Shown here piece by piece: positions 62,861 to 64,000 of a stretch of DNA of 64,000 bases (position 1 is the first letter of the stretch; every line of letters begins with the position of its first letter). Both the position numbers and the translations under genes were made by a program. The stretch is from contig DASYHQ010000023.1 in assembly GCA_035998445.1 (NCBI GenBank), forward strand, positions 62,001 through 126,000. The letters are read 5' to 3'. This DNA is from Tepidisphaeraceae bacterium (GTDB taxonomy: Bacteria > Planctomycetota > Phycisphaerae > Tepidisphaerales > Tepidisphaeraceae). The notes beneath the pieces were generated by a model. The model saw only the letters and a program-made list of their open reading frames with translations. It searched no databases and was not told the DNA's origin.

Positions 62861-63694
62861 GTGATCTGTCCAGTCGAGTTGCGTTGGCGCTACCGTGAGG
62901 AGCGGATACTTCCATTCATCGGCGCTGGTTCGTCCATGTCCGTTTCGTGGTCCGACTCATATGGCGTAAACAGAAAGGGACCATCCTGGGAGGACTTGGT
63001 TGCTCAAGCCGCACACCTGCTCGGATTCGAGCACCCGTCATTAGCTCGTGTGCGCGGCGCTGACCTCCAGATATTGGAATACTTCAAGAGGAAGAACAAT
63101 CAGGAAACTGCGAAGCTCACAAACTGGCTCGGCAAGTACATGGACCCACCTGATGATGCCCTTCGAAATGCGCCAATCCTTCGCGAACTGGTTGCCCTCG
63201 ATAAGTGCCGATTCTTCTACACGACGAACTTCGACAACTTCTTGGAGCGCGTCTTTGCGTTGCACAAGCGACCGCATTCCGTGGTCGCGTTCGAAGCCGA
63301 GATGGGAATCGAGCGTACTTGCGAGATTGTCAAGTTTCACGGTGACCTTGACCACCCATCGCAGATCGTCTTAACGGAATCGGATTATGAGAAACGGCTG
63401 GCTTTGTCCACGCCAATGGATCATCGCCTTAGGGCGGATTTGCTAGGTCGAGTCGTTCTCTTCATCGGGTACAGTTTCCGCGACCCGAACGTGTCATATT
63501 TGTTTCGGCTTTTCACGGATCAACATTGGGAGCAGCCCAATTCCTTGGGTGGGGACAGGGCATACATCGCAGTCTCAGATCCGTCAGACTTTGAGTATGA
63601 GTTGTTCGAGGCGCGACGAATAAGGGTGATTCCGATCAGCGGGAAAAACCGTACAGAAGAGATGGCCCAGTTGCTAAATGAGATGAGGAGTTAA
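62861..63694 (+). CDS. SIR2-like domain protein
   Basis: About 277 residues from GTG 62861 (AGGAGG 7 bases upstream; GTG 62855 overlaps the previous stop). SIR2 fold: ILPFIGAGSSMS (NAD-binding GAGxS), FFYTTNFDNFLERVF (catalytic Asn), IVKFHGDLDHP (catalytic His), VLTESDYEKRL, VVLFIGYSFRDPNVSYLF. This is the prokaryotic SIR2-like class that, in Thoeris ThsA and DSR systems, destroys NAD+ during phage infection. No extra sensor domain is fused, so activation must come from operon partners. Confidence 0.85.
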   Translation: MICPVELRWRYREERILPFIGAGSSMSVSWSDSYGVNRKGPSWEDLVAQAAHLLGFEHPSLARVRGADLQILEYFKRKNNQETAKLTNWLGKYMDPPDDALRNAPILRELVALDKCRFFYTTNFDNFLERVFALHKRPHSVVAFEAEMGIERTCEIVKFHGDLDHPSQIVLTESDYEKRLALSTPMDHRLRADLLGRVVLFIGYSFRDPNVSYLFRLFTDQHWEQPNSLGGDRAYIAVSDPSDFEYELFEARRIRVIPISGKNRTEEMAQLLNEMRS

Positions 63695-63698
63695 TCCC

Positions 63699-64000
63699 AT
63701 GGCGAGTCCTATTACGGTCGTGTACGTGACGACCTCCAATTTCAAGGAAGAAGAGTGCAAGCTCATCGTCGAACATTGCACGCTACCCAGCGGATCGCCG
63801 GTGAAGGGCAATTTCGAGTTCGATTTTCGAAAGGAGCCCATTCCTGAGACGCTGGAAGTCAACATCGAGCAGATGGTCCGCGCTGAGGTCCGCGCCGCCT
63901 ACTCCAAATTCCGAATCCCCTGCATCGTTGAACATGCAGGGTTAATCTTCGAGAATTATAGGGCAGTTTGGTACCCGGGGGGGCTGACGAAGCCGATGTG
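63699..64000 (+). CDS. ITPase (HAM1/RdgB-like) protein, cut by window end
   Basis: First 100 residues from ATG 63699 (GAGGAG 8 bases upstream). ITVVYVTTSNFKEEECKLIV matches the TSNxxK entry of non-canonical purine NTP pyrophosphatases; later LEVNIEQMVRAEVRAAYSKF and PCIVEHAGLIFENYRAVWYP GGLTKPM align with the family centre. In typical enzymes the central motif is ED/DD-x-GL; here it is VEHAGL, so His replaces a metal- or base-binding Asp. Fourth gene of the operon; it could hydrolyse an altered nucleotide or act as a nucleotide sensor. Confidence 0.7.
   Translation, partial: MASPITVVYVTTSNFKEEECKLIVEHCTLPSGSPVKGNFEFDFRKEPIPETLEVNIEQMVRAEVRAAYSKFRIPCIVEHAGLIFENYRAVWYPGGLTKPM

Overview
The window looks like a chromosome segment of a GC-rich planctomycete, most likely class Phycisphaerae. 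The pointers are three proteins with planctomycete-style PEP-CTERM tails (VPEPASLAV... followed by an Arg-rich end), a secreted protein starting with an LEPR-XLL-type signal (CEPLERRRLLSS), menaquinone synthesis through futalosine (MqnC), and many long palindromic intergenic repeats. No rRNA genes and no CRISPR array were seen; there is one tRNA gene (Asn).

Region 1 (1-41.5 kb) is ordinary chromosome. It holds rpoN (cut by the window edge) and a sigma-54 activator without a sensor domain, then a pseudo-receiver gene behind a near-consensus -24/-12 promoter and two PEP-CTERM genes. A zinc/manganese-type ABC ATPase and permease without a binding protein follow. Next comes a leftward replication cluster (dnaN, SdpI-like, hicA, hicB, DUF721/dciA-like) with a DnaA-box-bearing spacer that may be oriC. 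The rest is housekeeping and physiology: amidohydrolase, release-factor-like protein, Nudix, FNT channel, alpha-amylase, M48 lipoprotein, RhlE helicase, AbrB-Doc toxin-antitoxin, MqnC, RNase Y, RecQ, ComEC, CstA, two paralogous porins, a CE7-like esterase and a C45-type acyltransferase. Between these genes sit at least six families of 27-30 bp-armed inverted repeats. One of them lies, in frame, inside mqnC.

Region 2 (41.4-46.7 kb) begins at tRNA-Asn and looks like a decayed, integrase-less gene-cassette array. Small leftward genes are separated by hairpins with the layout of integron attC sites (TATAAC start, extrahelical A, GTTGAAT end). Two cassette genes are frameshifted, one by a clean 8-bp tandem duplication. 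An LEPR-XLL protein and a third PEP-CTERM protein share this region.

Region 3 (46.7-59.5 kb) is a mobile element. A small ORF, DUF2924, a large serine recombinase and an HTH gene form an overlapping operon. They are followed by replication-type genes (sigma-like factor, archaeo-eukaryotic primase-like, RepA-like ATPase), a ParB-DNA methyltransferase fusion, a leftward HARE-HTH operon and a terminase-small-subunit-like gene. No capsid, portal or large terminase gene is visible, so it resembles a satellite or integrative plasmid rather than a complete prophage.

Region 4 (60.7-64 kb) is the most striking: a tight operon of a HARE-HTH-Nudix-P-loop kinase fusion, a SAM methyltransferase, a SIR2-like NAD-binding protein and an ITPase (HAM1/RdgB-like) protein cut by the window edge. 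The combination of nucleotide sanitation, methylation and an NADase-type effector next to a mobile element suggests an undescribed anti-phage or nucleotide-surveillance system. This is inference from domain content and order.
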